From Cloacibacterium caeni (GTDB lineage: Bacteria; Bacteroidota; Bacteroidia; Flavobacteriales; Weeksellaceae): DNA of 64,000 nt. How positions within the stretch are numbered: the first letter of the stretch is position 1; each line of letters opens with the position of its first letter. The stretch is from NCBI RefSeq assembly GCF_907163105.1, contig NZ_OU015321.1, forward strand, positions 558,001 through 622,000, given 5' to 3'. Below, piece after piece: positions 17,501 to 25,726 of this stretch. Under the pieces are notes generated by a model. The model searched no databases. It was not told the DNA's origin and worked only from the letters and a program-made list of their open reading frames with translations. The translations under genes were made by a program, and so were the position numbers.

Positions 17501-20500
17501 ACGGTGATGGGAAAACACAGTTTGAGCAATTACCGATTAAAAACGGAATTTTAATTTACGAAGTTCCACTTCCGAAAGATGAAAGCATAGAAAATCTGAA
17601 TGTTCAGTTTCAAATGATTGCTTTCAATGATGTGCAAACTGTTTCGCAAGATGTGAAAATTTCTTCGGATAAAAAGCCTTTGAAAATAGAATTGGTAACA
17701 TTTAGAGATAAATTACAACCGAATTCCAAAGAAAAATGGACGATAAAACTTTCCGGTGAAGACAAAGAAAAAGTAACCGCCGAAGTTTTGGCAAATATGT
17801 ATGATAAATCTTTAGACCAATTTGCGGTAAATACTTATTCTTGGCAAAGTCTTTACAGCAAACCTTACTGGATTTCTCAATACGGCATCAATGAAAGTTT
17901 AGTTCAAAAATATTATAATAAAAGACTGAAATATTTTGATAATTTAGGTGTGAATAGACCTGATTTTGATTGGTTTGATGGTTCAATAATAACCGATAAA
18001 TTGCAAGGAAGAACTCCTGGACTTCAGGTTTCTTCAGCGGTTCCTGGTGCAAATAAAGAAATAAAAATTAGAGGAATGGCTTCAATGAAGGCAGAAGCTG
18101 TAACAGATTCCGTAAAAACTAAGAATATTGAAGAAGTAGTAACAGTAGCATATGGAAGGAAAAAAGAAAATTTAGAAAATATAAAAGTTCGTCAGAATCT
18201 GAACGAAACCGCATTTTTCTATCCAAATTTAATGACGGATAAAAACGGAAATGTATCGTTTGAATTTACATCTCCAGAAGCGCTTACACAATGGAAATTG
18301 ATGTTTCTAGCTCATACCAAAGATGCGCAAGTTGCCACTTTAGAAAAAACGGTGGTTACACAAAAAGAATTTTCGGTAACACCGAATTATCCTAGATTTT
18401 TGAGAGAAGGCGATGAATTGGTTTTCAAATCTAAATTGAGCAATTTAACGACTTCGCAACTCAACGGTTTTGCGAAATTGCAAATATTAGACGCTTTCAC
18501 CAATGAAGATATTACTGAAAAATTTGGAATTAACCAGTTAAATGCAGCTGCTGGTTACAACGTAGAACAATCATTTACACTCAATGCAAATGGAAGCACA
18601 ACCGTTCAATGGAATGTAAAAGTTCCGAATGGTGTTTCTTCTATCATCATTAAAAACGTAGCCACTTCGACTTCGCTCAGTGGACAAGGAAAATTTTCGG
18701 ATGGCGAACAAAAAGCAATCGCGGTTCTTCCAAACAGAATGTTGGTAACAGATGCCGTTCCGGTTTTTGTGAAAGAAGGTCAAACCAAGACTTTTGTTTT
18801 AGAAAATCTGAAAAATAATTCGTCTAAAACAGCAACGAATGTTTCAAACACTTTAGAATTGACGACCAATCCAATTTGGGAAGTGATTTTTGCGTTGCCA
18901 AGTCTTAAAAATGATAATAATCTTTCTGCTGATGTGGTTTTCAATAAATGGTTTGCCGATGTTTTGGCGTCTGAAATTTTCAAAGCCAATCCAAAACTGA
19001 AAACCGTTTTTGATGAATATCAATCTAAAGGTTTATTAAATTCAAATCTCGAGAAAAACCAAGAATTGAAACAGTTGTTGTTGGAAGAAACACCTTGGGT
19101 TTTAGATGCTAAAAACGAAACCGAACAAATGCAGAAACTGGCTCGTTTATTTGATGCCAATAATATGCGAAATTCCATCAATGAGGATTGGAGCGAACTG
19201 AAAAAACTGCAAAATCCTGATGGAGGTTTCTCTTGGTACGCTGGTTACCCAAGTTCTTACTACAACTCGCTTTATATTTTGAAAAATTTAGGCAGAATTA
19301 ATGATTGGTTAAAGGGAAATTTGGCAGATTATCAATCTTCGGAACAAAAAGAAATGGTTTCTCAATTGGTGAAATTTGTGGATAATGAAGTGAGCAGATA
19401 TTTCGATGTAAAGGCGGTTGCTGAGCGTAGTCGAAGCAATGTTTGGAGTAATTATGCGCTGGATTATCTGGACACTCGTCATTATTGGGAAAAAGAATTT
19501 CCGTTAAAAGGAAACGGTAAAACAATGAAAGATTTAGTGATTGCAAAAGCGAAGAAAGCAGAAATTACAGACTTTACTTTCTTTGGTTTACACAGAGCAG
19601 CGTTGCTTTTTGATGCTTACAATTTGAAAGACGTTTCTAAAAAATTGATGACTTATCTTAAAGAAACTTCCGTGCAAAGCGAAACGCAAGGGGTGTATTG
19701 GAAACATAATCTCAACGATTGGGGTTGGTATTCTTCTAAAACCGTAAATCACGCTGGTGCTTTGGAAGCTTTCAATAAATTGACTACCGACCAAAATTTT
19801 GTAGAAGAAATGAAAATTTGGCTCATCACACAGAAAGAAGTTTCCAATTGGGATACTTCCAGAAGTACCGCCGAAGTGATTTACACAATTCTAAATTCTG
19901 GGAAATCATGGACTTCTGCGGAATCTGATAAAGCCACGATAATTTGGGGAGGAAAAGATTTGGTAAATCCTTACACAAAAGCAACGGGTTATTTGAAATC
20001 AGCTGTGAATTCAGATAAAATTGATAAAAATTTAGCCACAGTAACCATTACAAAACCAGGAGCTGGAATTGTACAAGGTGGTTTATTCTGGCAATATTAT
20101 GAGGATCTAGACAAAATTAAATCTTCTGAAAGTTATATTTCCATCACCAAAGAATTGTACAAAAAAGTGAAAACCGTAAACGGTGAAGAATTGCAAAAAA
20201 TTACAGAAAATACACCTTTAAAAATCGGCGATAAAGTTACGGTAAGAATGATTCTGAACACCGATAGAAATATGGAATTTATTCATCTGAAAGATATGAG
20301 AGCGGCAGGTTTTGAACCAGTTGACGTACTTTCTGGCTATCAATGGAAGAATAATTTGGGTTATTATCAAGTTACTAAAGATGCTTCTACCAATTTCTAC
20401 ATCGAATACATGCCGAAAGGAAAATACGTTTTCGAGTATGATTATATTTGTAATGCAGCGGGAACGTTCAGTAACGGAATTACTACGATGCAAAACTATT

Positions 20501-20556
20501 ACGCACCACAAATGAACGCTCATACACAAGGAACGAAGGTTTCCATTAATGAATAA
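14548..20556 (+). CDS. Large alpha-2-macroglobulin-like protein with SusC-plug-like segment
   Basis: 2002-residue secreted protein with signal peptide (MKKLTQIFILLFLIW...MKAQ). The N-terminal 300 residues are helical. MG-type beta domains follow, with the conserved FLDRAIYRPGQTVYFKVIG (near residue 550), ETAFFYPNLMTDKNGNVSFEFTSPEALTQWKLM (about 1220) and an alpha-toroid with NPDGGFSWYAGYPSSYYNSLYIL. No CxEQ thioester is present, so covalent trapping is unlikely. Residues about 1152-1206 contain LQGRTPGLQV, IKIRG and EEVVTVAYGRKK, motifs of SusC/TonB plug domains. Three short palindromic repeats lie in frame at 16911, 18663 and 19420. Family role: proteinase-trap or envelope-defence protein; inferred. 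Confidence 0.85.
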   Translation: MKKLTQIFILLFLIWNITPMKAQIYYDQQWKKISENYKKGTYKSNLPLILDIQKRAISEDNAIQLIKSLKAELSVTDLTEDDTQNDTASQFFKKLESFDQKLKGEQKLVFQVLLGDFFQDYYDENQWEINQRTNVNTGEKQDFSQIETWSKLDFKNYFAQHFSEISKQDAALQKITISKYAEIFDGVEDIAYFPSFFDYKSMQYIDYLQSNYYFTKNELKENQPKILGIYDALIAKNSGNAQLYFKHQKLNDDCAFTKCKNKQEQLISLYNSATEGDYKVLIAQEIISSLQGEQKFEEALSWIEKVKKAYPKSKFLENIKNQENQIKQPFVNIKFETSTLPNQPIHLVAEYKNTSQFSLNIYEVKSDYQGFLKYIYNSWNKDYFSQLKKTLVKKETFPLKNFKDYTTHKTSLEIAPLPSGIYVGEYLVDGNVQDHFYFIATNSRIIFKNKSDQQIFENELQLVLRNNGKILPKENLEFYEYVAQQNVEKSAGVTDAKAGFKIPENDKKRYYRYVLVRQPSTNDVNLLQVYGNQYDTSFNTRNEVEHAQIFLDRAIYRPGQTVYFKVIGTAFSSETNKEKVTPKVKLNITLKDTNGEEISTQTLTTNEFGSVNGSFTLPQGKLNGQFTIEVDNDDDNVTDYVIDGYKSFRVEEYKRPKFEVSFEPVKQEYQYGQTIELQGKAMMFSGVPLNNATVNYEIKKQNIRWRYFWWYPRGNDNENSILGEVKTNEKGEFTIKIDLKKDETLEGIQIDNYQINASVTDINGETQSDQTNLKVASVSHYISLSEANTSTPLSVTDYFTDENIKFKVETKNYNDQILKKSYTAKLSKLSPQERVFRTNFESEIQNASFFSKEVFVQKFPHDYFDKSEKENRVEKVIFEKTPDSKIIRMTSVNSELINQQGTATDFEIGKLPTGKYKLELFNIEGKDTIKTEKIFEVFDKAKLSENQKPFLKVIPVKSEYNRTEKAKFYVYSAIPDVLVNVYVQNGDGKTQFEQLPIKNGILIYEVPLPKDESIENLNVQFQMIAFNDVQTVSQDVKISSDKKPLKIELVTFRDKLQPNSKEKWTIKLSGEDKEKVTAEVLANMYDKSLDQFAVNTYSWQSLYSKPYWISQYGINESLVQKYYNKRLKYFDNLGVNRPDFDWFDGSIITDKLQGRTPGLQVSSAVPGANKEIKIRGMASMKAEAVTDSVKTKNIEEVVTVAYGRKKENLENIKVRQNLNETAFFYPNLMTDKNGNVSFEFTSPEALTQWKLMFLAHTKDAQVATLEKTVVTQKEFSVTPNYPRFLREGDELVFKSKLSNLTTSQLNGFAKLQILDAFTNEDITEKFGINQLNAAAGYNVEQSFTLNANGSTTVQWNVKVPNGVSSIIIKNVATSTSLSGQGKFSDGEQKAIAVLPNRMLVTDAVPVFVKEGQTKTFVLENLKNNSSKTATNVSNTLELTTNPIWEVIFALPSLKNDNNLSADVVFNKWFADVLASEIFKANPKLKTVFDEYQSKGLLNSNLEKNQELKQLLLEETPWVLDAKNETEQMQKLARLFDANNMRNSINEDWSELKKLQNPDGGFSWYAGYPSSYYNSLYILKNLGRINDWLKGNLADYQSSEQKEMVSQLVKFVDNEVSRYFDVKAVAERSRSNVWSNYALDYLDTRHYWEKEFPLKGNGKTMKDLVIAKAKKAEITDFTFFGLHRAALLFDAYNLKDVSKKLMTYLKETSVQSETQGVYWKHNLNDWGWYSSKTVNHAGALEAFNKLTTDQNFVEEMKIWLITQKEVSNWDTSRSTAEVIYTILNSGKSWTSAESDKATIIWGGKDLVNPYTKATGYLKSAVNSDKIDKNLATVTITKPGAGIVQGGLFWQYYEDLDKIKSSESYISITKELYKKVKTVNGEELQKITENTPLKIGDKVTVRMILNTDRNMEFIHLKDMRAAGFEPVDVLSGYQWKNNLGYYQVTKDASTNFYIEYMPKGKYVFEYDYICNAAGTFSNGITTMQNYYAPQMNAHTQGTKVSINE
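16911..16935 (+). repeat. In-frame repeat element, copy A
   Basis: CACTTCGACTCCGCTCAG followed by TGTGACA, inside the a2m-like gene, encoding TSTPLSVT (about residues 789-796). The core TCGACTCCGCTCA recurs in the E2 gene in the same reading phase. Confidence 0.75.
18663..18686 (+). repeat. In-frame repeat element, copy B
   Basis: CACTTCGACTTCGCTCAGTG plus GACA in the same gene, encoding TSTSLSG (from about residue 1373). It differs from copy A at one core base and is read in the same phase. Confidence 0.75.
19420..19437 (-). repeat. In-frame repeat element, copy C (inverted)
   Basis: GCTGAGCGTAGTCGAAGC is the reverse complement form (GCTTCGACTACGCTCAGC). Read on the opposite strand within the gene it encodes AERSRS and introduces no stop codon. 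Confidence 0.7.
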
Positions 20557-20565
20557 TTGAAAATG

Positions 20566-20602
20566 AAATTGCCCACAAAAATTTGTGGGCGATTTTATTT
20601 TT
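20566..20602 (+). terminator. Terminator of the a2m-like gene
   Basis: AAATTGCCCACAAA (20566-20579) pairs with TTTGTGGGCGATTT (20582-20595), one wobble pair, followed by a T-rich tail. Confidence 0.85.
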
Positions 20603-20667
20603 TGACAAATATCAAAGGAATATTTTTTCAATCGTCGCAACTTTGCATCTGTAAACAAACATTAAAA

Positions 20668-22074
20668 ATGAAAAACTATAAAACATTAATTTTTACAGCA
20701 ATGATGGGCTTTCCTTTGTCCTTCTCTGCGCAAACTGCTCCTTCATTCAAGGAATTGGTAGACGCAGCGATGAGTAAAGATGCTGCCATAGAACAACAAA
20801 ACTTAGAGTCTAAAGCAAATGGATTAGACCAACAAAAATTAAAAGACATTTTCTTACCCAAAGTTGAAATTTCAGGAAAAGGAGAATATTTAAATGCTAC
20901 GGCAAAATTCCTTTCACCAGAAATTGCCATTCCTGCGATTAAACCTATTTTTCCGGGTGCTGTTTTTCCAGAAGGAACTTTTGACAATAATTTTACTTTG
21001 TCGGGTTTTGATGCAGCCGCAAAAGTTGAAGCAAAAGCGCTTCTTTATTCTGGCGGAAAAGTAAAATATCTGAAACAGGCTTTGACCGAGAAAAATAATG
21101 CCACTCAAGCTTTACAAGTCAAAAATCAAGACGAAGTCATTACTCAAATTTCTAAAGCGTATGATCAGTTTGCACTGGTAGCAGAGTCAAAAAACGTGTT
21201 GGATGAAAGCAAAAAACGTCTGGATGCCAATAAAAAAACTGCAGAAAAAGCTCTTGGTTATGGACTAATCACCCCTTACGATTACAAAAAAATAGAATTG
21301 GCACAAGCTACTTTGGATTCTAAAATGGTAGAATACGAAGGCAAAAAAGAGTTGCTGATAACGCAATTGCATCTTTTAACAGGAATTGATAAAGGGCGAA
21401 TTGCCCTGATCAACCCGAATTTAGAAAAAATTGAGTATTTGGTAACCGATGAAACCATCGACAACAGAGCGGAACTGAAAGCTTTAGATTATGGTTTGAA
21501 AGCTATTGATGCTAAAATAAAAGCAGAAAAAACGTGGTGGATTCCGAAAGTTCAAGCCATGACTTCGCTTTCCTACATGGGATTTTATAATACCAATCTT
21601 TCTTCATCAAAAGAATTAATGCCGGGAACTGGTGCAAAGTTAGATTATGACTTGACCAATCTTAATTTATTGCCGATTTTTCAAGCGGGAATTGGTTTTA
21701 AATGGGATGTTTTTGATGGAAATGAAGGAAAACATGAGGTAGAAAAAGCAAAAATTGAAAGAGAGATTTTAGAAAGTAAAAAATCTGATGCCGAAAGAAA
21801 ATTACAACTCAATTTAGCCAATAATCAAACCAATTATAACATCGCAAATGCGCAAGTAGACTTAAAAGCGACGGCGAAACAAATTGCTAAAAATGCATTG
21901 ACACAAGCCGAAAAAGAATTCAGATATGGTTTGATTAAAGCGACGCAATTGATTGAAGCGGAAAACGATTTGGAAGTTGCAGAATTAGAATATCAAACTG
22001 CTGTGTTTAACCAAAGAAGGGCAGCGATTGAACTGATGAAGTCCACTCAAAATTTAAACTTAGAAAAACTATAA
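20668..22074 (+). CDS. TolC-family outer membrane protein
   Basis: 468-residue outer-membrane channel component. Signal peptide MKNYKTLIFTAMMGFPLSFSAQ, then the two TolC repeats with long coiled-coil helices (Ala/Lys/Gln-rich, about 80-230 and 300-455). GYGLITPYDYKKIELAQA and EFRYGLIKATQLIEAENDLEVAELEYQ are the equivalent turns of the two halves. The ATG at 20668 follows a CAACTTTG -7-like box (20638-20645) and gives a proper signal peptide. First gene of a three-gene export operon with an HlyD protein and an ABC-2 permease. Confidence 0.92.
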   Translation: MKNYKTLIFTAMMGFPLSFSAQTAPSFKELVDAAMSKDAAIEQQNLESKANGLDQQKLKDIFLPKVEISGKGEYLNATAKFLSPEIAIPAIKPIFPGAVFPEGTFDNNFTLSGFDAAAKVEAKALLYSGGKVKYLKQALTEKNNATQALQVKNQDEVITQISKAYDQFALVAESKNVLDESKKRLDANKKTAEKALGYGLITPYDYKKIELAQATLDSKMVEYEGKKELLITQLHLLTGIDKGRIALINPNLEKIEYLVTDETIDNRAELKALDYGLKAIDAKIKAEKTWWIPKVQAMTSLSYMGFYNTNLSSSKELMPGTGAKLDYDLTNLNLLPIFQAGIGFKWDVFDGNEGKHEVEKAKIEREILESKKSDAERKLQLNLANNQTNYNIANAQVDLKATAKQIAKNALTQAEKEFRYGLIKATQLIEAENDLEVAELEYQTAVFNQRRAAIELMKSTQNLNLEKL

Positions 22075-22110
22075 AACGATAAACATTAATCAATTAAATA
22101 TTTTAATCCA

Positions 22111-23070
22111 ATGAAAAACTATATTGTAATATCTTTATTTTTAGTAACCTTACTTTCTCTCGGAGCTTGTAAAAATGAAACTCCACAAAAATTAACCGAA
22201 GGAAAAACCAAAAAAGAAATTGTTTCTTTTGCGCCAAAAGTTACAGGTAGAATTTTAAAAATTTATGTAGAAGAAGGACAAACTGTAAAAGCAGGAGATA
22301 CGCTCGCAATGTTAGACATTCCAGAAGTTTCTGCGAAAATTGCTCAAGCAAAAGGAGCAACTGCCGCTGCCGCCGCACAAGCACAAATGGCAAAAAATGG
22401 AGCAACTGCAGATCAACTTCGTCAGTTACGAGCCAAACAAAAGGGTTTAGCGGAACAATATCAGTACGCTCAAAAATCTTTTAAAAGAGCGCAAAATATG
22501 TACAAAGACAGTTTGCTTTCTCCACAAAATTATGATGAGGCTTTCGCAAAATTACAAGGAGCAAAAGCGCAATATGACGCAGTGAATGCAGAATTACATG
22601 ATGTAGAAATCGGTACAAGATTAGAAAAAATAGAAATGGCAATCGGTCAAGAAAATCAAGCGAGAGGTGTTCTTCAGGAAGCTAATGTTGCCTATTCTGA
22701 AAGATATATTATCGCAACCAATGATATGGAAATTGAAACCATTTCTCTAAATGTAGGCGAATTGGCAACTGCAGGTTATGCTTTATTTAATGGCTATATT
22801 CCGAATTCGACTTATTTCCGTTTTACCATTCCAGAAAGTAAAATTTCTAAATATCAAAAAGGAATGACCGTGAATATGAAATCTACTTACGGAAATCAAG
22901 AGTTTTCAGGAAAAATAGTTTCTATCAAACAATTGACAAAATATGCAGATATTACCACTGCTTTCCCTGATTATCAACCAGAAGATGCGGTTTACGAAAT
23001 TAAAGTAATACCTACAGATAGAGCAAAAGTGAATAATCTATTGGTGAATTCTAGCGTAACTTTAAAATAA
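22111..23070 (+). CDS. HlyD-family periplasmic adaptor (lipoprotein)
   Basis: 319 residues. The signal peptide ends in LGAC, a lipobox, so the adaptor is probably lipid-anchored rather than membrane-spanning. VTGRILKIYVEEGQTVKAGDTLAMLD is the first lipoyl half-motif, an Ala/Gln-rich coiled coil spans about residues 85-195, and ISLNVGELATAGYALFNG is the second half. The beta barrel follows. It lies 36 bp after the TolC gene and joins it to the ABC-2 permease downstream. Confidence 0.9.
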   Translation: MKNYIVISLFLVTLLSLGACKNETPQKLTEGKTKKEIVSFAPKVTGRILKIYVEEGQTVKAGDTLAMLDIPEVSAKIAQAKGATAAAAAQAQMAKNGATADQLRQLRAKQKGLAEQYQYAQKSFKRAQNMYKDSLLSPQNYDEAFAKLQGAKAQYDAVNAELHDVEIGTRLEKIEMAIGQENQARGVLQEANVAYSERYIIATNDMEIETISLNVGELATAGYALFNGYIPNSTYFRFTIPESKISKYQKGMTVNMKSTYGNQEFSGKIVSIKQLTKYADITTAFPDYQPEDAVYEIKVIPTDRAKVNNLLVNSSVTLK

Positions 23071-23078
23071 TCTTAACT

Positions 23079-23193
23079 AAAAACCGCAAAAGCTCCAAAA
23101 GAAATGTTTGAAAATAAGCAATTCAAAAGTAAAAAAAGTTTTTTTTCTTTTGGAAAACTTTAAAACGGAAAAGCTTTTGTCTCTTTTGTGGTT
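23079..23193. repeat. Nested inverted repeats in the exporter operon gap
   Basis: Between adaptor and permease genes. AACCGCAAAAG (23082-23092) pairs with CTTTTGTGGTT (23183-23193), one wobble. Inside it, CCAAAAGAAA (23095-23104) pairs exactly with TTTCTTTTGG (23144-23153). The CAAAAG core recurs with a spacing of 9. This resembles the other short-period intergenic arrays in style but has a longer period. Confidence 0.55.
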
Positions 23194-23215
23194 AAAAAAT
23201 TAAAATTTAGAAAAA

Positions 23216-24412
23216 ATGAAACAGTTAAGATACCTTTTAAAAAGAGAGTTTCATTTGTTCTTCACGAACAAAACAATGCTTTCTGTATTTTTTATGGCTC
23301 CCATATTCTACGCGCTTTTGTTAGGTTTTACCTATGAAAAGGGAAAAGTAACGGATATTCCTGTGATTGTGATTAATCATGACCAAACTCCTTTGTCTAA
23401 CCAAATTGTAGACATGTTAGATGATAATCAAACGCTGAAAGTGCTGAATTATGTAGAAGAACCGGCGATTTTGAAAGATGAGGTCATCAAAACAGAAGCA
23501 GGAGCAGTAGTGATTATTCCTGAACGTTTCGAGGCGAATATGCTGCAAAAGAAATATCCAGAAATTAACGTGTATCTCAATACTTCGAATGTATTGACGG
23601 CCAATTTTGCTTCAAAAGCAATTCAATTAACCTTGGGAACTTTTTCAGCAGGTGCAGAAATGAAAGCTTTGCAAAAAAAAGGAATGAATGCAGACCAAGC
23701 AAAAGCCAATATAGAACCTTATAAAGCCAATTATATTACGCTTTTTAACACCACAAGTAATTACTTAATTTTCATGTGGCCAGCAATGATGGCAGTGGTA
23801 TTACAGCAAGTCATTCTTTTGGCAATGGCAGTTACGTTTTCAGAAGAATTTAAAAGAGATTCTTTCATAAAAGATTTTGCAGGGAAACACAAATATGCAA
23901 TTTTGGTAATGGCGATTAAATGTTTACCTGTTTGGATTTTTTCCAATTTAAATATTTTATTCTTTTACTTGTGCAGCTTGTATTTTAAAATTCCAGCTCC
24001 AGAAAACGCTATGAATTTCTTTTTGATAACTGCAATTTTTGTAGTAGCAGCAACCAATTTAGGCGTTTTGGTAAGTATTTTGGTTCCAGATGCGCTCAAA
24101 GCGACTCAGATTTTAATGGTAATTGCTTCTCCTGCGTTCATCATCAGTGGATTTACTTGGCCAAATTATGCGATGCCAGATTTCATCACTTATTTCACTA
24201 AAATTATTCCTTTAACACCATATTTAGAAGCTTTGAAAATTATGGTGGTAGAAAAAGGTTCCGATTATTTAACCCAAAAATATTTCTGGCACTTGTTTAT
24301 TCTAGGTTGGGTTTATTTTCTTTTAGGTTGGATAGCTTTGAAAATCAAAATCAAAATGCTGTTCAAAGAATATCATCTCTCTGAAGATTATGACGACCAA
24401 GGGTTCGTTTAA
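23216..24412 (+). CDS. ABC-2 type transporter permease
   Basis: 398-residue inner-membrane permease of the YhhJ/YbhR type. N-terminal helix TMLSVFFMAPIFYALLLGFTY, a large periplasmic domain (about residues 45-170), then five helices including YLIFMWPAMMAVVLQQVILLAMAV, ATNLGVLVSILVPDALKATQI and the conserved FIISGFTWPNYAMPDFITYFTKIIPLTPYLE. Families with this layout export drugs or envelope compounds with a partner ATPase. None is encoded in the operon: upstream are TolC and HlyD, and a terminator follows. Confidence 0.88.
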   Translation: MKQLRYLLKREFHLFFTNKTMLSVFFMAPIFYALLLGFTYEKGKVTDIPVIVINHDQTPLSNQIVDMLDDNQTLKVLNYVEEPAILKDEVIKTEAGAVVIIPERFEANMLQKKYPEINVYLNTSNVLTANFASKAIQLTLGTFSAGAEMKALQKKGMNADQAKANIEPYKANYITLFNTTSNYLIFMWPAMMAVVLQQVILLAMAVTFSEEFKRDSFIKDFAGKHKYAILVMAIKCLPVWIFSNLNILFFYLCSLYFKIPAPENAMNFFLITAIFVVAATNLGVLVSILVPDALKATQILMVIASPAFIISGFTWPNYAMPDFITYFTKIIPLTPYLEALKIMVVEKGSDYLTQKYFWHLFILGWVYFLLGWIALKIKIKMLFKEYHLSEDYDDQGFV

Positions 24413-24443
24413 TCCATATAGTTTTTTTATTAATGTTTATTCG

Positions 24444-24475
24444 AAGGCGTTTCAGTTTACTGAAACGCCTTTTTT
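24444..24475 (+). terminator. Terminator of the TolC-HlyD-ABC-2 operon
   Basis: AAGGCGTTTCAG (24444-24455), loop TTTA, CTGAAACGCCTT, then T residues. Perfect 12-bp stem. Confidence 0.93.
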
Positions 24476-24478
24476 GTG

Positions 24479-24486
24479 TATTTTTG
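24479..24486 (+). promoter_or_regulatory. -7 box TATTTTTG for the Crp/Fnr regulator
   Basis: Starts a few bases after the terminator and leaves 17 bp to the ATG at 24504. Confidence 0.65.
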
Positions 24487-24503
24487 CCAGAAATTTGGTT
24501 TTC

Positions 24504-25064
24504 ATGAAATTAATTCAAGAACTTAATAAGCACATTAAAGTAGATGCAGAAATAGAGCGTTTTTTAAATGAAGAATGTGAAACAAAAGTCTTTGAAAAAG
24601 GTGAAATATTGAGCAAGCAGAATCAATACAATCATACTGTTTTCTTTGTAGATGAGGGTTTGCTAAGAATGTTTTACTACGAAAACGGAAAAGATATCAC
24701 CACCAATTTTTATTCTGAGGGAAAGATTACGGCTAATATAGATACTCTTTTTAAAAACCAACCTACTCGAAATAACATAGAAACGTTAGAAAAATCTGTA
24801 ATCACCACTTGTAATTTTAATAAATTAGAGGAATTATGTTCGGTTTCGCTTACTGCGGCAAATTTCAGCAGATATATTCTTGGAAACTTAATGATAGAGA
24901 TGTCGCGCAGAATTTCTTCGCTGCAATATATGACGGCAAAAGAAAAGTACATTCAACTTTTAGAAGAAAATCCTAACATTATTCTCAGAGCTCCATTAGG
25001 AATGATTGCAACTTATCTGGGAATTTCTCAGGAGACTTTAAGCAGAATCAGAAGTGATATTTAA
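24504..25064 (+). CDS. Crp/Fnr-family transcriptional regulator
   Basis: 186 residues. The N-terminal cyclic-nucleotide-binding beta roll (residues about 15-110) includes VFEKGEILSKQNQYNHTVFFVDEGLLRMFYYENGKD. The C-terminal winged helix includes APLGMIATYLGISQETLSRIRSDI as recognition helix. There are no Fe-S cysteines of the Fnr type, and no complete cAMP phosphate-binding RxS motif is evident. Start set by the -7 box at 24479-24486; a longer upstream reading would run through the terminator. Many flavobacterial members of this short type lack a known ligand. Confidence 0.9.
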   Translation: MKLIQELNKHIKVDAEIERFLNEECETKVFEKGEILSKQNQYNHTVFFVDEGLLRMFYYENGKDITTNFYSEGKITANIDTLFKNQPTRNNIETLEKSVITTCNFNKLEELCSVSLTAANFSRYILGNLMIEMSRRISSLQYMTAKEKYIQLLEENPNIILRAPLGMIATYLGISQETLSRIRSDI

Positions 25065-25142
25065 GGTCAAAAACGGTTTTTTATTTTCTAAATTTTATCA
25101 TATTTTTAAGATTCTTTTGGTAGGCGTTTTAGAAATTTCAAT

Positions 25143-25150
25143 TAACTTTG
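25143..25150 (+). promoter_or_regulatory. -7 box TAACTTTG for the DUF1569 gene
   Basis: Matches TAnnTTTG; 22 bp upstream of the ATG at 25173. Confidence 0.65.
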
Positions 25151-25172
25151 AGATTCTCTAAAAATAAAATCC

Positions 25173-25628
25173 ATGCAAAACGTTTTTGATGCACAAGATG
25201 CACAAGAGTACATCAATAGAATCAATAATTTAACACCAGAAACCCAAAGAAAATGGGGCAAAATGAGTGTAGACCAAGTTTTAGCACATTTGAATGTAGC
25301 CTATGACTTGACTTTTACACCAGAAAAATTTCCAAAACCTAATTTTATTGCCAAATTTTTACTTTCGAAATTTGTAAAGCCGAAAATCACCAACGAAATT
25401 CCTTATAAACCGAGTTTGCCAACAAGTCCAGCTTTTATTATTTCTGATGAAAGAAACTTTGAAGAAGAAAAAGCCAAATTAATTGGCAATATTCAGCGTG
25501 TGCAACAATTGGGAAGAGAAGCTTTTGAAGGAAAAGAAAATATTAATTTCGGGAAAATGACGGCTCAAGGTTGGAATAATATGTTTGCGAAACATCTCAA
25601 TCATCATTTAGATCAATTTGGAGTTTAA
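25173..25628 (+). CDS. DUF1569 (DinB-like) protein
   Basis: 151-residue cytoplasmic protein of the DUF1569 family, a DinB-like four-helix bundle. WGKMSVDQVLAHLNVAYDL carries one family His, and NMFAKHLNHHLDQFGV at the C-terminus carries the His cluster that in DinB folds binds a metal. GKMTAQGWNNM is also family-typical. Monocistronic behind its own promoter; catalytic role not established. Confidence 0.85.
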   Translation: MQNVFDAQDAQEYINRINNLTPETQRKWGKMSVDQVLAHLNVAYDLTFTPEKFPKPNFIAKFLLSKFVKPKITNEIPYKPSLPTSPAFIISDERNFEEEKAKLIGNIQRVQQLGREAFEGKENINFGKMTAQGWNNMFAKHLNHHLDQFGV

Positions 25629-25726
25629 ATGCTGAGAGAAGGCTGATAAATTTCAGCAACATTAATCAAGATATTTTTTGTAAATTCGAATATAAATAAT
25701 TGTTCAATCTTAAAAATGATAACGCT

